The notes: generated by a model from the sequence alone, not told the origin. A stretch of 64,000 nt of DNA from an uncultured Oscillospiraceae bacterium (GCA_910583935.1 CAJTZM010000006.1:60048-124047), one strand, 5' to 3'; positions 43,884 through 52,990 are shown, numbered from the stretch's first letter. Translations and numbers: made by a program.

Positions 43884-44726
43884 ATGGACACCAAAACCCT
43901 GTACCTTTCCGATTTAGACGGCACCCTTCTGCAAAACGACGCCACCCTTTCCCCCTACGCTATCCGGGAATTGAACCGCATGATCCAAAAGGGGCTGTGC
44001 TTTTCCATCTCCAGCGCCCGCAGCACCGGCACGGTCATCGGCATTCTGGACGGACTTCGCCTGACCATGCCCATCGCTTTGTTTAACGGGGTGATCTACT
44101 ACGACTACAATACCGCCCGGTTTGTCCGGGTCATGGACATTGCCCCGGCAGCGGCTGTGCAGGTCGCCCGGATGATGGAAGCGCACGGCCTGCACAGCAC
44201 CATGTACACCTACCAGGATCAGCAGCTGTTCGCCAATTACGTAAGCCTCGATACCCGGCGGGACCAGAAGTTCGCCGAGGAGCGGTCCCGGTTCCCGCAG
44301 AAAAAATGGCGGCAGGTAGAATCCTTCGTCCAGACCGCCCAAACCGGCCGGGTGGTGTTTTTCTCCATGTCGGGAGCCAAGGAAAGGATGGACCGGCTGT
44401 ACCGGGAAATGAAGCAAATCCCCAACATCACCCTTTCCTACTATCTGGACACCTATGAGCCAGTTTGGTATCTAGAGGTCCAGGCAGGCGGGGTGGATAA
44501 GCGGCTGTCGGTGCAGATTCTGCGGGAGATGGCCGGGGCGGACCGGGTGGTCGCCTTTGGAGACAACCACAACGACCTGGCGCTGGCCGACGGGGCGGAC
44601 CTGTTCTGCGCGGTGGAAAACGCCACGGCGGACCTTTTGGCCCGGGCGGACCGGATCGTCGGCCCCAATACGGCGGACGGCGTTGTCCGGTACCTGTTGG
44701 AGCTGGAGGCCCAGAGCGGCTGGTAG
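43884..44726 (+). CDS. HAD superfamily (Cof-type) phosphatase
   Basis: 280 residues. The HAD motifs are YLSDLDGTLLQND (nucleophile Asp and acid Asp), SSARST (motif II), GGVDKRLSVQIL (motif III Lys) and VVAFGDNHNDLALADGADLFCAVENA (motif IV). It belongs to the Cof/YbjI branch of sugar phosphatases. Substrate unknown. Good GGAGGG upstream of ATG. It precedes spoVAF by 133 nt. Confidence 0.9.
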   Translation: MDTKTLYLSDLDGTLLQNDATLSPYAIRELNRMIQKGLCFSISSARSTGTVIGILDGLRLTMPIALFNGVIYYDYNTARFVRVMDIAPAAAVQVARMMEAHGLHSTMYTYQDQQLFANYVSLDTRRDQKFAEERSRFPQKKWRQVESFVQTAQTGRVVFFSMSGAKERMDRLYREMKQIPNITLSYYLDTYEPVWYLEVQAGGVDKRLSVQILREMAGADRVVAFGDNHNDLALADGADLFCAVENATADLLARADRIVGPNTADGVVRYLLELEAQSGW

Positions 44727-44805
44727 CCCCCATAGATACGGCAAGACAAAGCGCTTTTTCCCTTTGCACAGATGGGGGATAAGGCGGCCTTCCACCGTTC
44801 TTTCC

Positions 44806-44834
44806 GCATAAAAACCCCCTTTCGGTCCATACTG
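44806..44834 (+). promoter_or_regulatory. Probable sigma-G promoter of spoVAF
   Basis: GCATA (44806-44810), 17-nt spacer, CATACTG (44828-44834), near the forespore sigma-G consensus (-35 GxATA, -10 CATACTA). Predicted start about 44841, inside the right arm of the hairpin at 44815-44852. Confidence 0.55.
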
Positions 44835-44852
44835 AAAATAACCGAAAGGGGG
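44815..44852 (+). promoter_or_regulatory. Hairpin hiding the spoVAF ribosome binding site
   Basis: CCCCCTTTCGGT (44815-44826) pairs perfectly with ACCGAAAGGGGG (44841-44852). The right arm contains the AAAGGGGG ribosome binding site of spoVAF, and TTTTT follows, so read-through transcripts from upstream would be terminated or poorly translated. A transcript starting near 44841 would lack the left arm and be free to be translated. Confidence 0.7.
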
Positions 44853-44859
44853 CCTTTTT

Positions 44860-46242
44860 ATGTTGGAAGAAATGCTGGATATCCTCCAGCCGGAAAAATC
44901 CTTCGATTTGGTCCGCCGGGACCTGGAAATCGCCGGGCGCGAAGCGACCTTGCTGTTTGTGGACGGAATGATCAAGGATGAAGTGATGGAAAAAATGCTG
45001 GAGTACTTCCTCAAGCTGGAGCCTTCTGTCTGGGATACCGCGCCGGATATGCAAAGCTTTTCCCGCCGGATCATCCCCTATGTAGAGGTATCGCAGGAGG
45101 AAGATCCCCAGGCCGCCTGCACGGCGATTTTATCCGGCAATCTGGGACTGTTTGTCCAAGGCTTTTGCGCCTGCGCGCTCATTGACATCCGCACCTACCC
45201 GGCCCGCAGCGTGGAGGAGCCGGAGAAGGACAAGGTCCTGCGGGGCAGCCGGGACGGATTTGTGGAAACGGTAGTATTTAACACTGCGCTGATCCGCCGG
45301 CGCATTCGGGATCCACGGCTGGTCATGTCCATCCTCACCGCTGGGGAAAGCTCCCATACCGATATCGTTCTGTGTTACATGGAGGACCGGGCGGATCTGG
45401 AGCTGGTGGAGCGGATGCGGGAGCGGATTGGCCGCATCAAAGTCCAGGGCCTGACCATGAGCCAGGAAAGCCTGGCCGAAGCGCTGATTTCCAGCCGGTG
45501 GCGCAACCCCTTTCCCAAGGCCCGCTACACCGAGCGGCCGGATACGGCGGCGTCTGCCCTGCTGGAGGGGCGGATCGTCCTGCTGGTGGACAACTCCCCC
45601 TCCGCCATGATCCTGCCCTCGGGCATCTTCGACTTTTTCCGGGAGGCAGACGACTATTACTTTCCGCCGGTCACCGGCACCTATCTGCGGATCACCCGCA
45701 TTGTCATTTTCCTTCTGACCCTGTTTTTAACCCCTTTGTGGCTTCTTTTGGTGGAGCATCCCCAGTGGATTCCGCCCTGGCTTACCTTTATCGGCGTGTC
45801 GCAGCCCAACGGCGTGCCGCTTTTAGCGCAGCTTCTGGTGCTGGAATTCGCAGTGGACGGTCTGCGGATGGCCTCGGTCAACACCCCCAGCATGATGAGC
45901 AATTCTTTAAGCATTATCGGTGCGCTGCTGTTGGGGGATTTTGCCGTTCAATCCGGCTGGTTTGTGCCGGAAACCATCCTTTATGCGGCCTTTACTGCCA
46001 TCGCCAACTATACCCAGCCCAGCCTGGAGCTGGGCTTCGCGTTTAAATTTGTCCGGCTGGCGCTGTTAATTCTAACCGGCTTTCTGGGACTGTGGGGCTT
46101 TGCCGGCGGGATTCTCCTGTTTCTGGTAATCCTTTGCAGCACCCGAACCCTGTCCGGCAAAAGCTATCTGTACCCGCTGATCCCCTTTAACCGGCGGGAT
46201 TTTCGCCGGATTTTTGTCCGGCGAAAGCTCAAAAATCAATAA
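44860..46242 (+). CDS. Spore germination protein, SpoVAF/GerA family
   Basis: 460 residues. The soluble N-terminal half (EIAGREATLLFVDGMIKDEVMEKMLEYFLKLEPS) is the SpoVAF signature; the GerA domain has DNSPSAMILPSGIFDFFREADDYYFPP, then about five membrane helices and a basic C-terminus. It sits in the inner spore membrane and takes part in nutrient-triggered germination or in DPA-channel assembly (with SpoVAF-FigP in Bacillus). A GerA locus partner is not in the window. Presence is the main evidence that the organism forms spores. Confidence 0.9.
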   Translation: MLEEMLDILQPEKSFDLVRRDLEIAGREATLLFVDGMIKDEVMEKMLEYFLKLEPSVWDTAPDMQSFSRRIIPYVEVSQEEDPQAACTAILSGNLGLFVQGFCACALIDIRTYPARSVEEPEKDKVLRGSRDGFVETVVFNTALIRRRIRDPRLVMSILTAGESSHTDIVLCYMEDRADLELVERMRERIGRIKVQGLTMSQESLAEALISSRWRNPFPKARYTERPDTAASALLEGRIVLLVDNSPSAMILPSGIFDFFREADDYYFPPVTGTYLRITRIVIFLLTLFLTPLWLLLVEHPQWIPPWLTFIGVSQPNGVPLLAQLLVLEFAVDGLRMASVNTPSMMSNSLSIIGALLLGDFAVQSGWFVPETILYAAFTAIANYTQPSLELGFAFKFVRLALLILTGFLGLWGFAGGILLFLVILCSTRTLSGKSYLYPLIPFNRRDFRRIFVRRKLKNQ

Positions 46243-46247
46243 GCTCC

Positions 46248-46284
46248 AATGGCTGTGAACCCCAAAAGGGTCCGCAGCCATTTT
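46248..46284 (+). terminator. Terminator after spoVAF
   Basis: AATGGCTG...CAGCCATT with an inner ACCC/GGGT pair, followed by TTTC, 5 nt past the stop. Confidence 0.7.
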
Positions 46285-46311
46285 CATGTAAAATCCTTGT
46301 TTTTTTGTCAG

Positions 46312-46797
46312 GGGCGACCGAAATTTCTCTAATCTTATTAAGCCCTCTGCGTCGGGCTCCTTTACTCCATTTTTATACTCATACCCCCTCTTCCGATAAA
46401 AAGCGGTTCCCGTAATAGACGCAGGGATCTCGACTCTTTTTGCCCGCAAAAAATATTCATCCTGTTCAAGGGCCTGAATGATTTTTCTTCCGATTTCCAT
46501 TCTCTGATATTCCGGCTGAACGAAAATGGTAAACAGACTACTTTCATCCTCCTTGTCCCCAATATAGACCGACCGCACCGCATCCGATTATTTTTTCTGT
46601 TCACATGCAACATAAAAATGTGTCCATGCTACACGTTCCAATATGTTCTCCGGCTGTAAAAGCCTCACATCGTTCTCAATATACTTCTAAGAATAGTCCT
46701 TACGATTGGATATCTAAGCGTTTTTACAATCAACGAAGAAACCTCTTCTGCGTCCTCATCCCGAAATCTTCGTATATTCACAGCCATCTCTCCCCTC
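46312..46797 (-). pseudogene. Decayed GNAT acetyltransferase
   Basis: Reading on the minus strand from ATG 46797 (GGGGAGAG upstream): MAVNIRRFRDEDAEEVSSLIVKTLR, then shifts to KDYS-stop-KYIENDVRLLQPENILERVAWTHFYVACEQKK, shifts to KIIGCGAVGLYWG, and shifts back to DKEDESSLFTIFVQPEYQRMEIGRKIIQALEQDEYFLRAKRVEIPASITGTAFYRKRGYEYKNG. Together they spell a full GNAT protein, but with at least two frameshifts and an in-frame stop. The reading frame then runs on into spoVAF antisense. Non-functional. Confidence 0.8.
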
Positions 46798-46895
46798 TCC
46801 ATCGCGTCAGTTTATATTATCTGATACTATCACATTGGCGCCGATAAAATTCAATCCCTTCACGCTTTTCCCAAAAGGACCTTTTCACCTTTCTC

Positions 46896-46924
46896 TTGCG
46901 CACCAGGTAAAAGTCATGTACAAT
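46896..46924 (+). promoter_or_regulatory. Promoter of the Na/Pi cotransporter gene
   Basis: TTGCGC (46896-46901), 17-nt spacer, TACAAT (46919-46924). Confidence 0.55.
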
Positions 46925-46962
46925 AGAAAATAGTAGATTTATGTAAAGACAGCAGAAAAAGT

Positions 46963-48747
46963 ATGGGAGTGATTGGTTTGACAGTGACGTCTGTCATTAC
47001 CCTCTGCGGCGGAATCGGCCTGTTTTTGTACGGGATGAAGCTTCTCAGCGCTTCTTTGGAGCGCATTGCCGGCGCCGGATTGGAAAGAACGCTGGAGAAG
47101 CTGACCAGCAACCGCCTAAAGGGCGTTTTACTGGGCGCAGTTGTGACTGCGGCCATCCAAAGCTCGGCTGCTACCGCCATTATGGCGGTGGGATTCGTAA
47201 ACGCCGGGATTATGAAGCTGGTCCAGGCGGTGCCCGTCATCCTGGGCGCCAATATCGGTACGACCATCACCGGCCAGATCCTGCGTTTGGGAGACATTTC
47301 CGACGATAATCTTTTTTTGATGCTGTTAAAGCCTTCCTCCTTCGCGCCATTGTGTATTACCATCGGCGCGGCAATTCTTTTGGTCTCCAAGAAAAAGCGG
47401 ACCAAAGACTTTGCCTCCATCCTCATCGGCTTCGGCATTTTATTTGTGGGTATGACCACCATGGAAAACACTCTAGCCCCTTTAAAGGATTCGCCGGAAT
47501 TCCAGCGGATTTTCTTCCTGTTTAAAAATCCGTTCCTCGGCGTTTTGGTCGGCGCGCTGGTTACAGCAATTTTACAAAGCTCCTCGGCGTCGGTGGGCGT
47601 TCTGCAGGCAGTGTCCTCCACCGGCACTGTTACCTTCTCTATGGCCGCGCCGATTATCATGGGGCAGAATATCGGCAAATGCGTGACCGTTTTAATCGCC
47701 AGCATCGGCACCAGCAAAAAGGCCAAGCGGGCGGTTTACATTGATTTAATGGTCAACCTTTTAGGCGCGGCGTTTTTCCTAGTCGCGGTGTATGGCTATC
47801 AGGCGCTGGTGGGCTTCCCTTTCTGGGACGATGTGGTCAACCGCGGAAATATCGCGGATTTCCACTCCCTGTTTAATATTGTCACCTGTATCCTGGTTTT
47901 CCCCTTTACCAATCAGCTGATCAAATTCTCCCGGCGCCTGGTGAAAAATGGGGAGGCCTCCAAAATTGAGGAGGGCCTGGCGGGGCTCAACGACATTTTC
48001 CTCAATACGCCAACGGTGGCGCTGGAGCAGTGTAAGAAGGCCATTCTGAGCATGGGTGAAACCGTGCAGGAAAATTTTGAGATCGCAGTGGACCTCTTCC
48101 GAAAATACGACGAAAAAAAGGTCCAAAAATTAGAGGAAAACGAACGGTTTTTGGACCGAACCGAGTCGGTTATGGTGGATTTTTTACTGAAAATCACCGC
48201 TAAGGACATCAGCACCACCGACAATCGATTGGCTACCGAGATCATGCATTCGGTCAGTGACTTTGAAAAGATCGGTGATTACTGCGGCAGTCTCGCCCAG
48301 GAGGCGGAGCTGCACCACGAGCAGAACGTGACCTTTTCCGCCGACGGGCAGCGGGAATTCTCCTACGCGGCGGAGGCGGTCCGGGCCATCATCAGCATGA
48401 CGGTGCAGGCCTATCAGGAGGAAAACCCGGTGATTGCCGCCCGTGTGGAGCCGCTGGAGCAAACAGTGGACCTGATGGAGGAAACGCTCAAGAGCAAGCA
48501 CATCGAGCGGCTGCAAAGCGGCGCGTGCAGCACCAAAAGCGGCATCACCTTTGTAGAGGTGCTCAACGATATGGACCGGATCGCCAGCCACTGCGCCAAC
48601 ATCGCCCTGCATTTAACCCAGCGGCTAAGCAGCAACGGCTCGTTTGACGCCCATGCCCATGTACGCGACGCCCACGACGAGCTGTCGGACGAATACAAGG
48701 CCCTGTGCCATTATTACGAATCCAAATATCTGGAGCCGGTTCGGTAA
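46963..48747 (+). CDS. Na/Pi cotransporter family protein
   Basis: 594 residues. Two QSS repeats mark the family: AAIQSSAATAIMAVGFVNAG and AILQSSSASVGVLQAVSSTG, each in a duplicated membrane module; GANIGTTITGQ and GQNIGKCVTVLIA are the matching second motifs. The C-terminal 220 residues are a PhoU-like helical domain (FEKIGDYCGSLAQEAELHHE and DRIASHCANIALHL). It imports phosphate with Na+. ATG 46963 has a weak ribosome site; TTG 46978, with GGGAGTGA upstream, may be the real start. Confidence 0.92.
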   Translation: MGVIGLTVTSVITLCGGIGLFLYGMKLLSASLERIAGAGLERTLEKLTSNRLKGVLLGAVVTAAIQSSAATAIMAVGFVNAGIMKLVQAVPVILGANIGTTITGQILRLGDISDDNLFLMLLKPSSFAPLCITIGAAILLVSKKKRTKDFASILIGFGILFVGMTTMENTLAPLKDSPEFQRIFFLFKNPFLGVLVGALVTAILQSSSASVGVLQAVSSTGTVTFSMAAPIIMGQNIGKCVTVLIASIGTSKKAKRAVYIDLMVNLLGAAFFLVAVYGYQALVGFPFWDDVVNRGNIADFHSLFNIVTCILVFPFTNQLIKFSRRLVKNGEASKIEEGLAGLNDIFLNTPTVALEQCKKAILSMGETVQENFEIAVDLFRKYDEKKVQKLEENERFLDRTESVMVDFLLKITAKDISTTDNRLATEIMHSVSDFEKIGDYCGSLAQEAELHHEQNVTFSADGQREFSYAAEAVRAIISMTVQAYQEENPVIAARVEPLEQTVDLMEETLKSKHIERLQSGACSTKSGITFVEVLNDMDRIASHCANIALHLTQRLSSNGSFDAHAHVRDAHDELSDEYKALCHYYESKYLEPVR

Positions 48748-48763
48748 AAAACAGCTTTTTCCA

Positions 48764-48804
48764 AAACGCCTATTCCCTTTTGCGGGGGACGGGCGTTTGC
48801 TTTT
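48764..48804 (+). terminator. Terminator after the Na/Pi gene
   Basis: AAACGCC...GGCGTTT with an inner CCC/GGG pair, then TTTTTG. Confidence 0.7.
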
Positions 48805-48839
48805 TGTCTGGCTGTTTTTGAAAAAATTCCCCCATTCCC

Positions 48840-48890
48840 TTGACAAAACCTAACGACATGTGTAGACTATAGTCAAACTACAGACGTAGT
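48840..48890. promoter_or_regulatory. blaI-type promoter and operator
   Basis: TTGACA (48840-48845), 17-nt spacer, weak -10 TAGACT (48863-48868). Two dyads follow: GACTATAGTC (48865-48874) and ACTAC-AGAC-GTAGT (48877-48890), like the GACTACA..TGTAGTC sites of BlaI/MecI. Bound BlaI would cover the -10 and start. Confidence 0.68.
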
Positions 48891-48909
48891 CATCATGGAG
48901 GAGGGACCT

Positions 48910-49275
48910 ATGAAACAGACAAAGATATCCGACGCGGAACTGATTTTGATGGAGCACATCTGGGAAAACGAAGGCATCCGGGCTACCCAGCTGGTACAAA
49001 GAGGAAAGGAGGAGATGGGCTGGAGCCGGAACACAACCTACACACTTTTGACCCGCATGGTCGAAAAGGCGCTGATCCGGCGGGAGGACCCAGGGTTTTC
49101 CTGCACATCGCTGGTCAGCAAGGACCAGGTCCGGGCGGGGCAGACCCACCGTCTCATCGATAAGCTGTACGCTGGATCCCGGCAGATGTTTTTAGCTTCT
49201 TTTTTAAAAAGCGAAAAAATAACGGCAGAGGAATTGGAGGAGATCCGCCGGATGATTGAGGAGGAAGGAAAATGA
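48910..49275 (+). CDS. BlaI/MecI/CopY family transcriptional regulator
   Basis: 121 residues from ATG 48910 (GGAGGAGGGACC upstream). Winged helix: ISDAELILMEHIWENEGIRATQLVQRGKEEMGWSRNTTYTLLTRMVEKALIRREDPGFSCTSLVSKDQVRAGQ, then the C-terminal dimer helix. It represses this promoter until cleaved by the M56 protease made by the next gene. The ATG of the protease overlaps its stop. Confidence 0.92.
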   Translation: MKQTKISDAELILMEHIWENEGIRATQLVQRGKEEMGWSRNTTYTLLTRMVEKALIRREDPGFSCTSLVSKDQVRAGQTHRLIDKLYAGSRQMFLASFLKSEKITAEELEEIRRMIEEEGK

Positions 49276-52082
49276 CCGGCCTATTTTCCGCTATTTTAAG
49301 CATGAGCCTGGTGGCCACGCTGACGGCGGCGGTGGTCGTGCTGGTCCGCTGGTTTTTGAAGCGTCGAGCGCCCCGCTGGATCAGCTACGGGCTGTGGGCG
49401 GTGGTTCTAATTCGCCTGTTTGTGCCGGTTTCCATTGCTTCGCCCATCAGCCTGTTTTCCCTGGTGCCCGCTTTCCAAAGCGCCGAAAGCACCGGACAAA
49501 CCGGCTATTTGTCCCGGCTGAATCTCGTTGGGGGCAGTCCGGCACAAACAGCCCAGGGGTTCCCGGACAGCACCAATCAGGCGGGGCTTGCGGCGACCCA
49601 AAATGTCTTGCCAAAGCAGGAGGAAAGGCCGCTTCCATCCGAAACAAAAACTCCGTCCGCCCAAAAGCCGCCGGCGGCAAATCCCAAAGGCGGATTTGCC
49701 TGGCTGCAGCTGGGCACCGTTGTCTGGCTGAGCGGCGCGGCAGTGCTTACCGGCTTTTTCGCGCTCAGCTACGCCGCGTCTGCCGTGCGGCTAAGAAGAC
49801 TTCGGAAGCTTCCAAAAAACGAAAAAATCCTTCAGGCAGAAAAGCTGCTGCCTTTAAAAAGGGAGGTCCTCGTTTCCAGAAGCCACCTGTTTTCCATGCC
49901 GGTGGTGTTCGGACTGCTGCATCCCCGCATCGTACTGCCATGGGAGTTCGATTGGGAGGACGCGGCGGCACAGCACATCCTGCTGCACGAGCGGGTTCAT
50001 ATCAGCCGGTGGGACAATCTGGCAAAGCTGGCGGCCGTTTTCGCCGTGTGCGTCCACTGGTTTAACCCCTGCGTCTGGCTGTGCTTTCGCCTTTGCTCCG
50101 ACGATATGGAAGCCTCCTGCGACGAGCGGGTACTGGCGCTTTTAGGCGAAAGCAGTCGGAAGGATTACGCACGAAGTCTCCTTTCCATGGCGGGAAAACA
50201 GGGCCGGCAGATCAGCCGGATATCCTTTCTTTCCTTTGGGGAAAGCAGTTTAAAGAAAAGGGTGGGGAATATTTTGAAATACCATAAAAAGACATTGCTG
50301 TCCGCTGCGGCGGCTCTGCTGGCAGTTTTGCTGGTGGGCTGCTCGCTGCTGACCAATCCTTCCTCCGGGCCGGAAAATTCCGATCCGGACCAATCGCAGG
50401 GCCCGTCTCGAACAGAATCCGGCGGGCAGGACCCGCAGAAACCAGCAGAACCGGGCATCCCGGTGAAAAACCCCCAGGAGACGACGCTGTATCTTTACAA
50501 CACCAGCAGTATGTCGCTGGAGGGAGCGGAAAAGGTCTTCTATTTCCCCCTGCCGCGGCCCGGCGTCAGCGAAATTACCCCTTCCTGGCTGCAGGAGCAG
50601 CTGCAGGCGCAGCCCATCGGACTGGGCTCGGACCGGTTGGGCGTCGAAAGCCTGACTCAGGATGGAAAAAGCGTTACTGCCGCGCTGGTCCCTGCCGACA
50701 ACGCCTATCTTTCTCAGGTGGACCCCTATTCGTCTGTCTATTTAAACACCGTCGCCACCATCCTGCTGCAAAACTGCGAGATCGACGAGGTGTATTTTAC
50801 CCTGGACGAAAAGCCCTATCCTGAGGGACAAGACGGCCCTTACATCCCGGCGCAGCTGGCCCTGCCGAATCTGAGCCAGGCGGATATCCAAGCGCTGTAC
50901 AGCGAGCTTAATCTGGAGCAGATGCTGTCCCGTATCGATCAGGGAACCGACACTCGCATTTCCTATCCGTCGCTGACCAACGCTGCCGGCCGGTGGGATA
51001 TCAGCAGCGACGAAAAAGCCAGGCAGATCCTGGACGCCATCTACGAGGCGACCTTTTTAAACAATGTGCCGGAATCGGACTTTGACTCTATCGACCAGGC
51101 GCCCAATTCGTTTTTGGTCAACGCGGCGTACAGCCGGTCCCCCAAAATTTCCTGGTACCAGGACGATGTCAACCCCAACTCCGACGAAAAATTTTCGGCC
51201 TTGACCTCTTATGTCAATGATTATGAATGCGTCCCCCAAAAAATCGTGGAGGAAACCGCCCGGCAGCTGTTCGGCGACAGCGTGCAGATCAGTCATCAAA
51301 AGCCTATAGGCGGTTACTATCATGAGTACGCCATGGCTTATACCCCCTATCACATGGGCGGCTGGGCTCCGGATATCTTCCTTTTGGACTACACCGAGCA
51401 GGGGGATACGGTGGAGGCTACCGTCGCTTATGGAAGGATTTACGGCAGCGCCAAAGATCCCATGAAAACGCTCACCGATATGGACGAGGAAACCTCCATC
51501 CGCAACCGGGAGCAGCGCCACCGGTTTACCCTGCAAAAGGATGGGGACCGCTACCGCATTACCGGCTATCATGTGGTGGACAGCTGGCGCGATATGGCCT
51601 CTCGGGCGCCGGACTATTACGCGTATCCCGCCATCTGCGGGGGACTTGCCTTCTTTGACTGGGACGGTACGGACAATCTGACCCCTGACCAGCTGTATCA
51701 ATGGTTCTTAGCCGGATTCAGCCCCGGGCAAAACGACGGCCAATTCCCGGCTAGTACAGTGGAGCCCTATTTCTATGCCTATTCCGGCGGCTACCAGCCG
51801 GAGGATCCCACCATCCTGCGCCAGTCTCAGTACTACGACGAGGAGCTGGAATCCTATCGCGCCGCGAAGATCGACGGGGTCATCGGCATCTACGACAGCG
51901 ACCGACGATACTACTGCGAATATGGTCAGGTGACCTATCCGGACGAAGACACAGCGCTGGCGCCGGTAAATGTCTATGCCGACGAGGCCCATTCGCAGCT
52001 GCTGGCGGACGGCGTCATCAAGCTCAAGTACCGGGAGGATCCCAGCTATCCCTGGGTGGTGGACGGCTTTACTTCCAACTAG
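49272..52082 (+). CDS. M56 (BlaR1-type) membrane metallopeptidase with long extracytoplasmic domain
   Basis: 936 residues. The N-terminal 360 residues hold about four membrane helices around the zinc protease motif H239-E-R-V-H243 in LLHERVHISRWDN. A lipobox-like LVGCS follows the last helix (about residue 352). The remaining 570 residues are extracytoplasmic, with a GerMN-like start (TTLYLYNTSSMSLEGAEKVFYFPLPRPG) but no penicillin-binding SxxK/SxN/KTG set, unlike true BlaR1. The sensed signal is unknown; it probably cleaves BlaI when triggered. Confidence 0.85.
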   Translation: MTGLFSAILSMSLVATLTAAVVVLVRWFLKRRAPRWISYGLWAVVLIRLFVPVSIASPISLFSLVPAFQSAESTGQTGYLSRLNLVGGSPAQTAQGFPDSTNQAGLAATQNVLPKQEERPLPSETKTPSAQKPPAANPKGGFAWLQLGTVVWLSGAAVLTGFFALSYAASAVRLRRLRKLPKNEKILQAEKLLPLKREVLVSRSHLFSMPVVFGLLHPRIVLPWEFDWEDAAAQHILLHERVHISRWDNLAKLAAVFAVCVHWFNPCVWLCFRLCSDDMEASCDERVLALLGESSRKDYARSLLSMAGKQGRQISRISFLSFGESSLKKRVGNILKYHKKTLLSAAAALLAVLLVGCSLLTNPSSGPENSDPDQSQGPSRTESGGQDPQKPAEPGIPVKNPQETTLYLYNTSSMSLEGAEKVFYFPLPRPGVSEITPSWLQEQLQAQPIGLGSDRLGVESLTQDGKSVTAALVPADNAYLSQVDPYSSVYLNTVATILLQNCEIDEVYFTLDEKPYPEGQDGPYIPAQLALPNLSQADIQALYSELNLEQMLSRIDQGTDTRISYPSLTNAAGRWDISSDEKARQILDAIYEATFLNNVPESDFDSIDQAPNSFLVNAAYSRSPKISWYQDDVNPNSDEKFSALTSYVNDYECVPQKIVEETARQLFGDSVQISHQKPIGGYYHEYAMAYTPYHMGGWAPDIFLLDYTEQGDTVEATVAYGRIYGSAKDPMKTLTDMDEETSIRNREQRHRFTLQKDGDRYRITGYHVVDSWRDMASRAPDYYAYPAICGGLAFFDWDGTDNLTPDQLYQWFLAGFSPGQNDGQFPASTVEPYFYAYSGGYQPEDPTILRQSQYYDEELESYRAAKIDGVIGIYDSDRRYYCEYGQVTYPDEDTALAPVNVYADEAHSQLLADGVIKLKYREDPSYPWVVDGFTSN

Positions 52083-52153
52083 CCGAACATACCCTTTCCG
52101 AATTTTTGCCGAGAAACGGGGTAAGGTCCCCCTTTCCCCGCCTTTGAGGCGGC

Positions 52154-52167
52154 CCCCCTATAGGGGG
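52154..52167. terminator. CCCCCTATAGGGGG palindrome after M56 gene
   Basis: A 14-bp perfect palindrome, with CCGCC-TTTGA-GGCGG directly before it (52138-52152). Both hairpins could stop the M56 transcript. Confidence 0.45.
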
Positions 52168-52175
52168 ACAAACGA

Positions 52176-52211
52176 AAAAGCCGCAGGACTAGAATGGGTC
52201 CTGCGGCTTTT
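52176..52211. terminator. Terminator between M56 gene and mtnN
   Basis: AAAAGCCGCAGGA / TCCTGCGGCTTTT with a 10-nt loop. Serves the convergent mtnN (minus) and probably the M56 gene (plus). Confidence 0.88.
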
Positions 52212-52227
52212 GGTATTTTTACAGGGT

Positions 52228-52911
52228 TTATTCCGCCAGCTCCAGCATGGAAAGCAGCAGCTTGGCGGAATGGTCGGCGGCGATTTTTTCGAAGGTGTCA
52301 AAGGACATGCCCGCGTCACCATTGGCATTATCCGACATGCAGCGGATCACCAGGCAGGGAATCTGGTTGGAGTATGCCACCAGCGCGATGGCAGCGCCCT
52401 CCATCTCCACACAGTCCGGGTGGGTGCGCTCGATAATGGAGCGGCGAAGCCCCTCGTCCTCCACAAAAACGTCGCCGGTGGCAATGCGGCCCAGCTTGTA
52501 TCCAATGTGCTCCGACATCCCTGCCAGCGCCTTTTGGGCCAGCGCGATCAAACCCGGGTCGCCGGGGAAGCTGCTGGTGTGGGGATGGTATTTCTCCTGA
52601 AGCTTCCAGTCGTAATCGTGGAAAACCAGGTCTCGGGAAAGGACCAGATCCAGAACGGTCAGATCGTCGCAGGTACAGCCGGCCACGCCGGTATTGATCA
52701 TGCAGCCCACGTTGTACCGCAGCGCCAGCGTCTGCGCACACATGGCGGCGTTGACCTTGCCGATTTCGCTGCAGCAGAGCACCACCTCTTTGCCGCGGAT
52801 GACGCCGGATTGGTAGGTTAAGCCGGATATCGTCTCTTTTTTCACATTGGACATCTGCGTTTGCAAAAGCGCGATTTCAGAGGGCATCGCCCCAATAATT
52901 CCCCAGATCAT
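52228..52911 (-). CDS. mtnN: 5'-methylthioadenosine/S-adenosylhomocysteine nucleosidase
   Basis: 227 residues. It hydrolyses MTA and SAH to adenine and methylthioribose or S-ribosylhomocysteine. Typical pattern: MIWGIIGAMPSEIALLQTQM, GKVNAAMCAQTLALRY, INTGVAGCTCDDLTVLDLVLSRDLVFHDYD, VEMEGAAIALVA (catalytic Glu of the pfs family) and IRCMSDNANGDAGMSF (catalytic Asp). Its product feeds the activated methyl cycle and autoinducer-2 chemistry. Confidence 0.95.
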   Translation of the reverse strand: MIWGIIGAMPSEIALLQTQMSNVKKETISGLTYQSGVIRGKEVVLCCSEIGKVNAAMCAQTLALRYNVGCMINTGVAGCTCDDLTVLDLVLSRDLVFHDYDWKLQEKYHPHTSSFPGDPGLIALAQKALAGMSEHIGYKLGRIATGDVFVEDEGLRRSIIERTHPDCVEMEGAAIALVAYSNQIPCLVIRCMSDNANGDAGMSFDTFEKIAADHSAKLLLSMLELAE

Positions 52912-52943
52912 GCCTTATTTCTCCTTTTTCGTTTCTGTCCTTC

Positions 52944-52972
52944 ATTGTAGCAATTTTTCGATTTCTTTGCAA
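52944..52972 (-). promoter_or_regulatory. mtnN promoter
   Basis: TTGCAA (52972-52967), 17-nt spacer, TACAAT (52949-52944) on the minus strand. Confidence 0.65.
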
Positions 52973-52990
52973 GATTTGGGCAAAAAAAGA

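Noticed and set aside
51970..52821. A 283-codon plus-strand frame across mtnN
   Set aside because: Antisense shadow of mtnN and the end of the M56 gene; no start site or family match.
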